From Forficula auricularia (taxonomy: Eukaryota > Arthropoda > Insecta > Dermaptera > Forficulidae): a stretch of 64,000 bases of DNA. Where the stretch lies: positions 68,556,483-68,620,482 of the forward strand of contig JALMQS010000099.1 in assembly GCA_024734495.1 (NCBI GenBank), in the 5' to 3' direction. This document shows positions 54,101-64,000 of the stretch, one piece after another; within the stretch, counting starts at the first letter, position 1; the number at the start of each line of letters is the position of its first letter. A model generated the notes under the pieces. The model made no database searches and had not been told where the DNA came from. It saw only the letters and a program-made list of their open reading frames with translations. Both the position numbers and the translations under genes were made by a program.

Positions 54101-54259
54101 ACTCAAGATTCAATAGACTAGATAAGGGAAAATACATAAACAACATACATAGTACATACATTTATTTTAATTTAAATTATTATTTATTTCAACTGAAGAG
54201 GAGATTGAAGTGTTTATTATAATAATGTAAGTACAACTCATTGTCAACTTAAAATGGAA

Positions 54260-54425
54260 TGAGAATTAACAGATTCAAATTTAGAATCATCAAGAGAATT
54301 AACAAATTCAAAATGAGAATGAGAACCACCAAGAGAATTAACAAATTCAAATTGGCAATAGCCATGCTAAATTGAGAATTAACTAATTCAAAATGAGAAT
54401 TGGAGGAAAATGGGAGAATTTTAAC
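54260..54425 (+). repeat. ~45-bp degenerate tandem repeat
   Basis: GAGAATTAACA(A/G)ATTCAAA followed by ATGAGAA or a variant recurs about four times between 54260 and 54410. Confidence 0.7.
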
Positions 54426-55445
54426 ATTTTAATTTTTTATTAACACCTCACTATCAATTCACGTAGATGATCATTTCCGAAAGGTCTTAAAGAGTGGAGA
54501 TATAAATTAGGCACAATCTATGAAAGGCTTACGACTAATAGCGATAATTTTATTTTTTTGAAATACCCCCCCCCCCCCTGCTCTGAAAGAAATATTCACA
54601 TCTCTCTTTAAATAATCTTTAAATATAAACTCTTTTATAGTAAATTTCAGCTTATTTGATATCTTAGATTGAAAATTTCATAATCTTCAATTTTTAAGAA
54701 CCCCTTCTAAATTTTGGACTTCAAAAATAATCTAACCGACTCTTAATATGGATATTAAAAAAACTAATTATGGATTTTCGTTTTGATACGATTATTAGTT
54801 TTTGAGCTAGGGTGTACATAAAATTTGGTAGCTAATTAGCTTAGGTACCTATATCCATATACTACCTATATCGCCGGGCTTCGTAAAATAAAAGAAACTA
54901 CGGAACAGAGCGTGTTTTTCTCAAATAGTCAATGGAATATACTAGTAAATTTTATGCTTCGAACCATTTACTTTGTACTTAAAAGCTTCTGAATGGAAAA
55001 TTCAGAAAAAGTAAATAGTTACCTACATTCTACATTATAAGGGAAGCTTTTGAAATATTGTACCTAATAAGCTGTGAGATTTGATAGACAAGTTTGTGTT
55101 AATTAAAAAAAAAAAATCCCAATTCACGAATATTTTCCGACAGCATCCCAGCTCTTGAAAAAAGAGTCAATTTAATTTTGAGGCTCCTACTAAAAATTTT
55201 CGGTACAATTACCGTATGCATTCTCGTTTTTACTATAGCGGTATCTGCTTAAAATGACCATTTTTAGGGTACCATGCCAATTTCAATCATGTACTTATTC
55301 TTAAAATTAAAAAAAATAATAATAATTACTTAATTTTTTCGTTATCGACTAGAAATAAGAACGAATTGGTGTGCGCTTTCAATCATATTGGTTGCTCAAT
55401 TCTTTCATATATACATTATATATATGTTGCAGTAAAAACCCGTTT
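54426..55445. other. No gene; C13 tract at 54566-54578
   Basis: AT-rich with no supported features other than the C run. Confidence 0.5.
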
Positions 55446-55452
55446 TTTAGTA

Positions 55453-55765
55453 AAAACGCGCTTCGCTGAATACCTTTATGGCAACTAGAGTTTACTGATG
55501 TTGGTTGAATTTAGTTCAAAGGTCTAGAATCTTCATTTTTGACCTTCCGTCTTATTAACGTGTGTTTATTTTCAAAAATTTTTAAACGAAAATGTCAAAA
55601 ATTACATCCCTACAACTTATATTCTAATTTTTGACATTTTCGTATAAGCAACTTTGGAAATAAATACACGAAATGAGGCGGAAGGTCAAAAATGAAGATT
55701 CTAGACCTTTGGACCAACCTCAACCAACATCAGTAAACTCTAGTTGGCAGTATTCCGCGAAACGC

Positions 55766-55802
<37 letters not shown>
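55453..55802. repeat. Fold-back element plus (TA)n
   Basis: Arms of about 140 bp (from about 55453 and to about 55769) share AACGCG(C/T)TTCGC, GCAACTAGAGTTTACTGATG, GGTCTAGAATCTTCATTTTT and GACCTTCCG in inverted orientation. A (TA)16 tract follows at 55771-55802. MITE-like. Confidence 0.75.
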
Positions 55803-55804
<2 letters not shown>

Positions 55805-56089
55805 CCTGTATTACTTCATTAAGTCCTTCTACCTTTTATTTTATAATCTTACAAAAATACATTATGTTTTTAACTTTAAGACTCCATTGAACTTTACAAA
55901 GCTCGTTATGATAATAGTCTTATTTGCAGCTCGTTTGTTATCTATTAGGTCAAGCCAAGTAAGAAATAAGAAATAAACATAAATAACGCCTGCGATGTAA
56001 AACTAATAGGGAAAAGCTGAAAAATTAGAATAATTTGTCTTTTATGAATAGCGTAAATTATAAAAAAAAAAAAATTATGTTTTATGTCC

Positions 56090-56470
56090 GACACGAGACA
56101 GAGTATGGTCAAGTATTGTAATCGTGCATGAAAAAAGTGTTTTTTTTTTGAAATATCTAAAAAACGGCAGAAACTATGAGGGGGGGGGGGGTTAAAATTT
56201 AAAATTATGATATTCTAAAACTAAAAAAAAAAACAAGAAAAATGAAAAAAATAACGAAAATATTTTTTTTCTGGCTCCAAAATTAGGAGGAGAGGGGGGG
56301 GGGGGTGGTCAAAAAATAAAAATCTAAACCATTTGAGTAAATTCAACCAAATTTTGTATACATAATCAGTGTGCCCCCAGAATACTAAAAATGCAAAAAC
56401 AAAACGCCCAAAATGGGGGGGGGGGGTGCTGAGATCAAAATATGAAAATCTAGGCCCTTGTGCCCAGCTC
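56090..56470 (+). repeat. Dispersed repeat with three G12 runs at ~115-bp spacing
   Basis: The start GAGTATGGTCAAGTATTGTA and ATCGTGCATGAAAAAAGTG match the repeat ends at 5.6 and 27.5 kb. Inside, G12 runs at 56180-56191, 56294-56305 and 56415-56426 are each followed by (G)GTTAAAA, GGTCAAAAAATAAAAATCTA or GATCAAAATATGAAAATCTA, so each belongs to a ~115-bp unit. Frames on both strands here are repeat products. Confidence 0.65.
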
Positions 56471-57615
56471 AAACAGAAGTGTATGGTAAAGTCAAGTGGA
56501 TGGTCACATCAGAACGTGTCAATTTACTTTTTTTATAATGATATATTTAATATTCTCTATCTAGTCTAAAAGAGATAATTATAATAAATTTTATTAGTTA
56601 CTAAAGTAAACAACAAATTGTCACATTTATTTGTATATAAGTAGAATTTGGATAACTAAAAAGTCTTTTCAATCTCCATATTTATAATCTTAAATAATTT
56701 AACATCAAATTTGTAAATACTTATAAAAGTATTTTAAATAATCAAGTCACTCCTCTTTTTAGAAAAATGATCTAAAAAAACAAATAGCATCAGTTGTGAC
56801 TCTCTTCTATACAATATTTCGAAGCCCAATTTAAAGGACTACAAGCTGTCACTTAATTCTTTGATTTGACTGGATTTTGGGCCATTCGTCGTCGGGTTCA
56901 CGACTTTGCGGATTCGCGTGCGGTGGCCTTCAAGTGATGCTGGATCCCGCGGGATTTCGATATCCCACTTTGAGGGATTGCAACCCCTACTCACAACTCT
57001 CAACTAATCTTCTTTAGTTATCTACTGGAATTCACGCAACCAGAATACAATTTAGAACGATGTAAATATAACATCATATAGTGTCACCCATTTAAGCCTA
57101 CGCTACTTAAAGTTTAATTTCAAAAACTTTTTAGAAAACTGTGTTTTGAAAGACATAGTTTATTGGTACAAGCCAATAGCTCTAATTTTGCTCTTATTAA
57201 AAAAGTTTAAATAAGTTTCACATCAATATTTAAAAAGTTTAAATACCTAACTTCTACACAAATTTACTAGCATTGTGTAAGATTTATTTCTACACTATTT
57301 GAAACTTGCTGAAGCCTCATTTACACCATTTCAAATTCACACTTACTTATATTCAAAATCTCTTCGCGATCAAAATTGTTATTCCTATGATCACTAGCTT
57401 TTCTAGTTCTAAAATCTTCTAACCTCCAAAAGTATCTACCTTTAGCTCCAATCTCTGAATGTGTCTTATCGTTCTTCTAAATCTCGTAACTCAATTGAAG
57501 ATCTGAGTGGATGAACACATTAAGTTAGATTTTTTTTTAATAAAGATTTAGGTCTGGTTTTGTTCATATGTTTTTATTAGGTTTTGATAAACCTTCACAC
57601 TACAGTTTTGAGAAG
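56471..57615. other. No gene; hAT-like end near 56873-56995
   Basis: On the minus strand GGTTGCAATCCCTCAAAGTG, GGATATCGAAATCCCGCGGG and ATCCAGCATC form a GC-rich block that resembles a hAT terminus (the CAGG start is degraded). It contains the palindrome TCCCGCGGGA. The rest is AT-rich. Confidence 0.4.
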
Positions 57616-57621
57616 CTTTTG

Positions 57622-57830
57622 AGGGCCAGTTGTATTTCGGTTGGTAAACTCTTTTTAAACGTTGACAAAGGGTAAAACCTTAGAATTCACCTTGTGCCTG
57701 ACAGGATGGCCAATCAGATGAAAGTGTATGTCATCTGATTGGCCATCCCGCCGGCCACCAGGTTAATTATATGAATTTACCCTTTGTCAACGTTTAAAAA
57801 GAGTTTACCAACCGACATACAACTGGCTCT
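57622..57830. mobile_element. Fold-back MITE with nested inner hairpin
   Basis: Outer arms AGGGCCAGTTGTATTTCGGT...CTTTTTAAACGTTGACAAAG at the left, and the inverted copy ending AACTGGCTCT at the right. Inside sits a second perfect 17-bp stem, GATGGCCAATCAGATGA/TCATCTGATTGGCCATC. About 209 bp, non-coding; target duplication unclear. Confidence 0.75.
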
Positions 57831-57839
57831 AAGTTGGAT

Positions 57840-58195
57840 CCTTAAATCTGCCTCTATAATTTTAGGCTATTTCTGTATTTATTTTTTAGATACACACAAA
57901 CAAATATGTTGTGGAGAAAGGAAAAAACTGCTTCAGCCCCAATTTCGATAACTTCGTAAAATCAGATTTTAAATTTAACCAAAAATTTGTTAAAGCAGAT
58001 TCTTTGAATTTTCTTTTTAAAGTCGAATCACAACTTATTTCAATTAATTGATTTTCTTGGATAGATGTCAAGCCTGTTATTTGTGTAAAATTTACATGAA
58101 ATGGGTCCATAATCCAATTTTATACATGGAAAATAATTTCGAAATGAGGACTTAGAGGCTCAAGGTGTTCAATAATTAATTGTTGAGTCTCTTTT
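57840..58195. other. No gene seen
   Basis: AT-rich. The 74-residue minus-strand frame at 57886-58110 shows no domain. Confidence 0.45.
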
Positions 58196-58204
58196 TGCAA
58201 CATA

Positions 58205-58285
58205 GCCCCGGCATTATTATTATATTTTTACTTTGTCCGCGGACCCCCTAAGATAGGTCCACGGACCCCAATTTGGGAAACTGCA
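58205..58285 (-). mobile_element. hAT-like terminus
   Basis: Minus strand: CAGTTTCCCAAATTGGGGTC, CGTGGACC, then GGGGGTCCGCGGAC. This matches hAT ends of the CAG-GGTTCCCAAACTGGGGTCC type. Partner end not found. Confidence 0.5.
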
Positions 58286-59325
58286 CTAAGCTCTTCAATT
58301 TAGTCATCATTATATCTTCTACCATTTGTATCATCAAAATCGTCTAAAAAGAAACTTTACTGAGATTTATTAAATAATACCTAATATATTATATTATTTT
58401 GGATTTGTTATCGGGTTAGTATTTAAACAAAGCATTCAACCTACTATGCACCATCTGACATCCGTCCGTATATTGATAAAATAAATAAATAAAGAGTTCA
58501 TTAATCTGAAGTGAATTATTTTAAATTAGTATAAATAGTTAATAGATAATTGAGATCAGCATAATTGAAACATTTGTAGCTAAAATAATTTTAAATTTTA
58601 AAAGGTAAGATTTGCCTCTAATATATGGAAATGGAACAAGAAATTGTCCAAGTGATTTGCAGTACATACACTTCGAGAAGAATACTCTTCATTGCTTAAA
58701 AGTACTCGAAAAGAGTATATCCCAAAGAAAATAAGAATTTATTTGTATGTGATTTTATTTCCTCATATCTATAGGCTTGTTTCTTCAGCATTTGCAACTG
58801 GTTTGGAAGGATCATGCTCATAAGCAGTTCAATTCGATAAATGAAACTATGCATATGCCTGATGATTTCACATCAGTTGCATCACAGTTAACCGTCAAAT
58901 ATTTGTATTTTCAACAACAACGCCTTTTTATTAGATTTTTCTGATCCCGTCACTTACCGTTCCTTATTGTTTTATATCTGCATTAATAGCTAATTTTTTC
59001 TGGTTAAAAAGTACCAATGCTTTTATATTATACCTTTTCGTGTTTAAAATCAAGTCCTCCCGGTAATTATAAAAGTAATCGAAATGAAAAATCTATAAAA
59101 AAGTGTTTTTTATATTAGTTGCCTGTGAAGTAAATTTTTGAGAATTCCATAAATTTGAACGGTTAGAGTGAGTTGTAGTTGTGTCGTTGAAAAAAATTTA
59201 GTTCTGTTTATTTGAAAATTTTTAAATATCTTGACCGGTTGTACGAGGGAGAATCATACAGACATGACTTCTTGTTGAAACTTAAAATTCTTTTCTATAT
59301 CTTCAGTTTAATATGATTTTTTTTA
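58286..59325. other. No gene seen
   Basis: AT-rich with no supported feature. Confidence 0.5.
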
Positions 59326-59500
59326 TGATATTGATTTGAGAAGGAGATTCACCAAAGGCCTGGGTTGGCCCATCCATCGTGAAAAGAAGAAGAGAGGATT
59401 TTATGGGCTGGGTAGGAGTCGAAGGTATCTGTGGATGTGGGTCTTAAGCAGCTTAAGGTTATAAGTCGTGGGGAAGACTGTGGCTGGAAGTAAGTTCCAG
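59326..59500 (-). pseudogene. Jockey/CR1-like LINE extreme C-terminus and 3' UTR
   Basis: The minus strand reads ATVFPTTYNLKLLKTHIHRY, matching ASIFPSTYNLQTFKTGVHRH of the LINE at 17.0 kb. It continues into TTTTCACGATGGATGGGCCA, AGGCCTTTGGTGAATCTCC and TTCTCAAATCAATATCATAA. This identifies the tail fragments at 36.7 and 45.1 kb as LINE 3' ends. Confidence 0.7.
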
Positions 59501-59810
59501 TCTCTTCACTTTTGACTAAAAACTTGATTAAATTTTCTTGTAAAATATTATATTAAACCGAAGATGTATTCGACCTTCCGAAACTTTTCAAAATGAAAGA
59601 TGAAAAAAGAAAATGTAAATTTTCATTCATGGGTTTTTTAATTTCTCGTTTTTATGTATAATTTTTTCTTTCCACTGCAAAAATATTTTTTTTTCTTTGT
59701 CTTGTTTAAATATTTCGTTAGGAATAAAAGTTTTATTCATTTATTTTGAGAATTGAAAATTGGTTAGAAAAATTATAAGCAACAAATTTGATTTTTGTTG
59801 ATACGAATTC
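59501..59810. other. No gene seen
   Basis: AT-rich with no supported feature. Confidence 0.5.
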
Positions 59811-59814
59811 ACCA

Positions 59815-60126
59815 TACTACAGGGCTGAGAACCGCTGATTTAGATTATTTTGATGGTCATCTGCACAATTTCTCACCCAAGCTAGACCTGTCACCCATTT
59901 TGCCTTAAAGACTAACGCCATCTTCACGCTAGGCAATTCCCAGGTGACGCAACTGAAACTCGAGTAGCCTGGGAGTATTTTAGAAATCACTTCCAATGTT
60001 AAGTAGTGGGGATACACAAACGGAGCGATTCCCAAGAGACGCGTATTCTAGCAGTTCCAGGCAACTTGCCAGGAAGGTCAGTTGAGTTGCTTGTGCGCCT
60101 CCTGTCATTGAAGAAAACATGTCAAC
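59815..60126 (+). promoter_or_regulatory. Transposon-like 5' region upstream of the MADF frame
   Basis: On the minus strand TAAATCAGCGGTTCTCAGCC resembles a hAT end. From 59930 on, GCAATTCCCAGGTGACGCAA, GAGTAGCCTGGGAG, GAGCGATTCCCAAGAGACGC and CAGGCAACTTGCCAGGAAGG look like repeated subterminal motifs of a DNA transposon, possibly PIF/Harbinger-type. The MADF frame starts right after. Assignment is inference. Confidence 0.35.
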
Positions 60127-60249
60127 ATGTCGGGCGAGCACGGATTCAATGTAAAGTTTGTGGGTGAAATTGAAAAATTCCCTGAATTGTACAATTACAT
60201 AACTTGCCTCAAATTCTCATCGAATTATTTTTACAAAATATGTACACAT
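60127..60249 (+). CDS. N-terminus of a MADF-domain protein, truncated
   Basis: ATG at 60127 (context AACATGTCGG; another ATG at 60119 is out of frame) begins MSGEHGFNVKFVGEIEKFPE and continues LYNYI. F-x-x-E-I-E-K-x-P-x-L-Y-N-Y is the first helix and Trp/Leu-Tyr block of MADF (Myb/SANT-like) DNA-binding domains, found in insect Adf-1-type factors and in accessory proteins of PIF/Harbinger transposons. After YNYI the match stops and no canonical donor GT is obvious. A hAT MITE sits 3' of it from 60250. The remaining two-thirds of the domain is not in the window, so this is either a first exon with an unrecognised junction or a truncated transposon gene. The nearby transposon-like 5' repeats favour the latter. 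Confidence 0.45.
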
Positions 60250-60466
60250 CAGTGGCGGGCGGTGACTTTTCAACAAGGGAATGCTGTCAAAAAAATACAC
60301 TTCATTTTTTTTTTTTTTTATTCTTCGCTTCTTTTTGAAAATTTCATCAAATACGTCATCATAGAATTTCACGATATTTTTCAAATTTAACAGTAGATTT
60401 TTTCTCAATTTTTTGAAATTTTAGGGATGCGCCACATTCACAGCATCCATGGACCGCACTCCACTG
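60250..60466. mobile_element. hAT MITE, 8-bp duplication
   Basis: The ends CAGTGGCGGGCGGT and ACCGCACTCCACTG are inverted repeats. Flanks GTACACAT (60242-60249) and ATACACAT (60467-60474) match at seven of eight. 217 bp, non-coding. A single end of the same family lies at 34.54 kb. Confidence 0.85.
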
Positions 60467-60580
60467 ATACACATGTTTTATAATTATGAAAGTTTCTTTT
60501 TGCGGAGAATAAAATATTTATAAATTAAAGGAGACAATAAATTAAATAAATTTTTTAATTTATTAATATCGAGTCTATAG

Positions 60581-60607
60581 TTTCGAGGGCTTTGCCTTCT
60601 TCATCAG
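60581..60607 (-). ncRNA. Degenerate hammerhead-like motif, Penelope-type
   Basis: Minus strand: CTGATGA, AGAA, GGC-AAA-GCC stem, CTC, GAAAC, then TATAGAC. The core order is kept, but the GTC following GAAA is altered. Probably a decayed terminal-repeat fragment of a third Penelope-like family. Confidence 0.35.
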
Positions 60608-60619
60608 TCTATTACAATT

Positions 60620-61130
60620 GATTGATGGCAATTCCGTGGACCGAAATTTAATTGTTGATATGCTGAATACTTAGGCTCACTATATTAATAAGTTTATTTT
60701 TAAGATATATTTTAACAAAATGACAGCCTTGACGACGTTTTCTTCAACGTATACTGTCGTGTGAAGACGATCTAAGATTTGTATTTCATAAATAATGACC
60801 AATCGAAAAAATAAACTCATGGTTCTATGAATACCTTTTGATATATTACAATATAAAGTCTAATCCAGTTCAATCAAAATTAATTGGAATGTTGTGTTAT
60901 CTATAGTCAATTGCAGCGATATTGATATTTATTTGGATTTGTTCGCTTAGCAAAGAATTCAAACAATAATGTCCATAGTCGCAGCATTCGATAAACGCAG
61001 AAAGTAAAGACTTTATCTGTTTCCCTTTTATAGTAGAAATAATTCGTTATTAAATATTATTGAGGCTGGGTAATCTCACAAACTAAATAAAGTCATCTTA
61101 ATCATTATTAATAAAACAGCTTCTTGCAAG
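60620..61130. other. No gene seen
   Basis: AT-rich with no supported feature. Confidence 0.5.
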
Positions 61131-61139
61131 CCTTCTCAA

Positions 61140-61370
61140 TAATTTCTCCTCAAAAACGTCGGTCCTGTACAGATGATTTCTTAAGTCAATCGCTAGATCT
61201 TCTTCCACATCCCGCTTGGTCTTCCTCTGAATCTTTAAGGTGTTCGGTCCATTTAATCCTATTTGATTTTGAATTACCTACTACTTCATCTAAATCGTAT
61301 AAAATTAGCTGATCTAAGAGATCTGGAAAAGCCTTTGCTCTATAAAAAGAGCACGTTTCATAAGCCAATT
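61140..61370 (-). pseudogene. LINE C-terminal fragment, frameshifted
   Basis: The minus strand reads FPDLLDQLILYDLDEVV and NRIKWTEHLK, then in another frame FRGRPSGMWKKI. The order I-K-W-x-x-H-L followed by R-G-R-P-x-x-x-W matches the extreme C-terminus of RTE/Jockey-group LINE proteins. Short and broken. Confidence 0.5.
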
Positions 61371-64000
61371 TTAAGCCAGTTTTCGTAAGTAGGATCTTTT
61401 ATGTGATATCCTTCCGACTATATTTCTTTGGTTTCTTGTTTTTGTACTAGGTGGGAGATCAACCTTATACTCAACCCCTTTCAGCCGCATCTTACAACAA
61501 GCCGGGTATACTGTGGACCATTTCTAATCCCGGTCCTCATGGTTATCAATTAAAAATATAAAATTTTATAGGTTTCAACTATAAGTATAATTTTCTGTAA
61601 TAGGGGCTGCAGCCTATATCAGAAATTGAACTCAACTGCCAAAAATTATCCAGGCAATCAGCATTTTTTGAGTCGAGCCACTGCGAAACATAAGACAAGC
61701 TATGAAATTTACACATATTTTGCCAGCGAAAAAATCAAAATTCCAATGTACAGCCATACTACAAAGTATGTGTAAATAAAAACACCTTAAAAAATTTCCA
61801 TTAAAAAAAAAATAATAGGTACATATATACGAGTATTATCTTTTTTCATTGGCGAAAATCACGATAGACTTGACATTTCTTGGAGATTTATAGAATTAAT
61901 AATTGTATATAATGTAATAGCGAATTCACCCCTCCTGATATCCAATGACAGAAAGTTATCGGGGAACAGATTCCATTTTCCCATAGGAATGATAAATTTT
62001 CTTCCCCGTTAATTAGCGCCTCTGATTTTTGCCAAAAGATTATGTCTACTCTTAAAATCCTTTAGGCTAAACCGCATCTATTTGAACTGATCAATGTTAA
62101 CTAAATTGTTTTAATAATATATATATATATACCTATTATTATCATTTGAAACCGCTTCAAAATTAAAAACCTATATTTCGCGAATGAACTAGAAAATGTG
62201 AACAAAAATTCTTATTCCACCCTGAATGGTTTAATCCAAAATTATTTTTTTGTTCACGATCCTGACCACCAAAGCCATATCATTTTATAATCATCAATAT
62301 TACCTATATATCTCCATCAATAAGGACCAATCATAGTTCTAGCAAATATTTGTTTGAATCTAATTTCTCACAGGTCTGTTCCAAAAATGTCTCTTCTTGA
62401 GTGGAGTATCAATTCATTTTTTCCAAATGAAGATAATATTATAATAGGAAATCTCCTTAATTTTTCTCTAAAGTTAAGGGTAATCGGGTATCTTTCAGAT
62501 ATTCTGGTTTCTTATATAATATATCTTCTGTTGAGCATAGGTACTTTTAGACCTTGGAAATAAAGCATTTCTGCTGTTTTAAAGTTCCAAAACTATTTAG
62601 AGAAACATTTTTCAAATATTTATTTATTATAGATATAGGTTTAGATTCCCAATTTTCCCAATCAACCATCTCTCGTAGACTTGTTGCTGTACTCATTCGA
62701 CGATGAATTTCGGATAAATTATGCCTGTGAGTCACAAGAAGAAAATTACGCCTCGTAGTTTATGCTTGGCTGCCATTTCGATTATTTTCGACTTTGTTAC
62801 ATGCGTGTAATTAAACGAAAAGAGTGAATGGATAGATTTAACTAGCAGTGTAATGGTTCTTAATAAATGCTGAACAACAGTGCATTAACGACATTTCGGC
62901 ATCACACCTTGTATTTAATTGACGCCATATCAGATTCGAAAAATAAATTGCTCTCAAAAATACAATACTTTTTAATTATACATTTATTTGTTTATTTTGA
63001 GAAACTTTATTATTGACGATCTCCATTGCATTTGTTATCTTTTATTTCTTAACTTATTCAGTTTTAAAAATATTTGTCTGGTGTAAAGACGCCTTAAGCC
63101 AAAAAAATCCTAGAAGATCAAGTTTGTTATGTTGAAGCAGTGTTGATTATTTAATGATTTTGCTGTTTTAAGGACCTATCAAAGATACAAAACTTGGTAG
63201 ATACCTACACCTACAATTGGACACAAACGATCAATTGTTGAGACCTGAAAGTTTCCCTGATTGTCATTGAAGCGCAAGTAGTGATTTTTTTGACAGGCAG
63301 GGTATTTGTAATATCCTTTCAATTATCAGTATTATCGGTCAAAACCTCTCCATTGATAAACAAGTATAAAATCTTCAATCTATTTATTGTAAGTAGAGGA
63401 CCTTCTTTAATTAATATAAATAATTGAAAAAACAAATTATGAAAATATTGCAAAAAAAAGTTCAAATATTTATATATTTTTAGATTCCATATTAAAAGAG
63501 ATCAAAATGGTATAAAAATCAAATCATATATATATAATATAACGGTGTCAAGGTCATTAACATGTCAATCACTGAGAACTATCGACATAACGCAGACAAA
63601 AGCGAGACTCAATTCTAATACAAACTGATAGAAAATTAATTGCATTTTATATTACACACATACACTACGTTATCGAGAGATTATTTTTTAATTGAAACAA
63701 AGCATCTTCTGTGCTAGTAGATAGAACGAAAATCAATCTATAATTGTGTTGAGTCTTTAACAATAACAGTTTCATGAGTACCCACACAACCTTATTTTAA
63801 GGTTTTAAGAGTTAGTTTTTTCAGCCCCAACTTCAACTTTCAGGCTCTTTATTAAATTATATTCTTTCTCTTAATAATATCCTAGAAAATGTTATACTGG
63901 GATGATTTCCCGTCTGTTTACCATTCTATTTTTTTGAAATTCAACGAAAAATTCTATTGAAATTGAACTGTGAAAAAATGAAACCCTATCGAAACTACTA
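61371..64000. other. No gene recognised
   Basis: AT-rich. Short frames at 62354-62563 and 62547-62735 lack domains. A small (TA)n lies at about 62119-62131. I see no repeats, RNA genes or transposon ends that I can support. Confidence 0.45.

Noticed and set aside
62870..62940. GAAATGTC-like word as another Penelope hammerhead
   Set aside because: On the minus strand TGATGCCGAAATGTCG lacks the full CUGANGA and a stem II.
1..64000. LTR retrotransposons, endogenous viruses, CRISPR arrays, bacterial operons
   Set aside because: I saw no long direct LTR pairs with primer-binding sites, no gag/pol/integrase motifs, no regularly spaced short repeats with unique spacers and no closely packed genes.

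Overview
This window looks like intergenic or intronic DNA from an animal, most likely an insect or another arthropod. It is strongly AT-rich and gene-poor. It is built from several generations of transposable elements: RTE-type LINEs, Jockey/CR1-like LINE tails, an R2/R4/NeSL-type LINE tail with a restriction-like endonuclease, Penelope-like fragments, tRNA-derived SINEs, hAT and Tc1/mariner-type ends and MITEs, fold-backs and minisatellites. I see no bacterial-style genes, operons, CRISPR arrays, rRNA genes or convincing intact tRNA genes. The species cannot be fixed from the sequence.

Layout. 0-3 kb: a 2.25-kb non-autonomous element (copy A, minus strand) with a short palindrome at one end, a hairpin at the other, and ~120-bp tandem units and a large inverted repeat inside. 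5.8-6.3 kb: decayed C-terminus of an R2/R4/NeSL-type LINE. 7-8.2 kb: two Jockey/CR1-like LINE fragments. 16.5-17.2 kb: another LINE 3' end, followed by a 150-bp minisatellite. 19.2-19.6 kb: two head-to-head Penelope-like terminal repeats with hammerhead-like motifs. 20.3-22.3 kb: a tRNA-like relic, a 108-bp minisatellite and two SINEs with target-site duplications. 22.4-26.9 kb: copy B of the hairpin element, split by an uninterrupted ~3-kb RTE-like LINE (22787-25773) flanked by an 11-bp duplication. 28-32.2 kb: GC-rich repeat, perfect palindrome, SINE with perfect 11-bp duplication, Penelope GIY-YIG remnant. 33.8-34.3 kb: LINE tail. 36.1-37.3 kb: hAT-like element with a LINE tail nested in one of two internal repeats. 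41.2-44.2 kb: nearly full-length RTE-like LINE whose 5' half is inverted, flanked by an 11-bp duplication, as expected from twin priming. 46-47.4 kb: fold-back and degenerate tandem repeat. 49.3-49.9 kb: copy C of the hairpin element. 50.2-50.7 kb: the only CpG-rich island, with a consensus splice donor. 51.3-57.8 kb: Tc1/mariner-type MITE, fold-backs, G-run repeat. 59.8-60.5 kb: start of a MADF-domain reading frame next to a hAT MITE with an 8-bp duplication.

How the parts relate. The only long intact reading frame is the RTE endonuclease/reverse transcriptase at 22.9-25.7 kb. Elements of this kind are the likely machinery behind the SINE with a GAT-repeat tail, which has the same tail type and the same duplication length. 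The best host-gene candidates are the CpG island at 50.2-50.7 kb and a segment that recurs four times at 4-5 kb spacing (about 40.5, 45.6, 50.1 and 53.9 kb); neither is proven. The least familiar items are the hairpin-ended element family and that four-copy segment.
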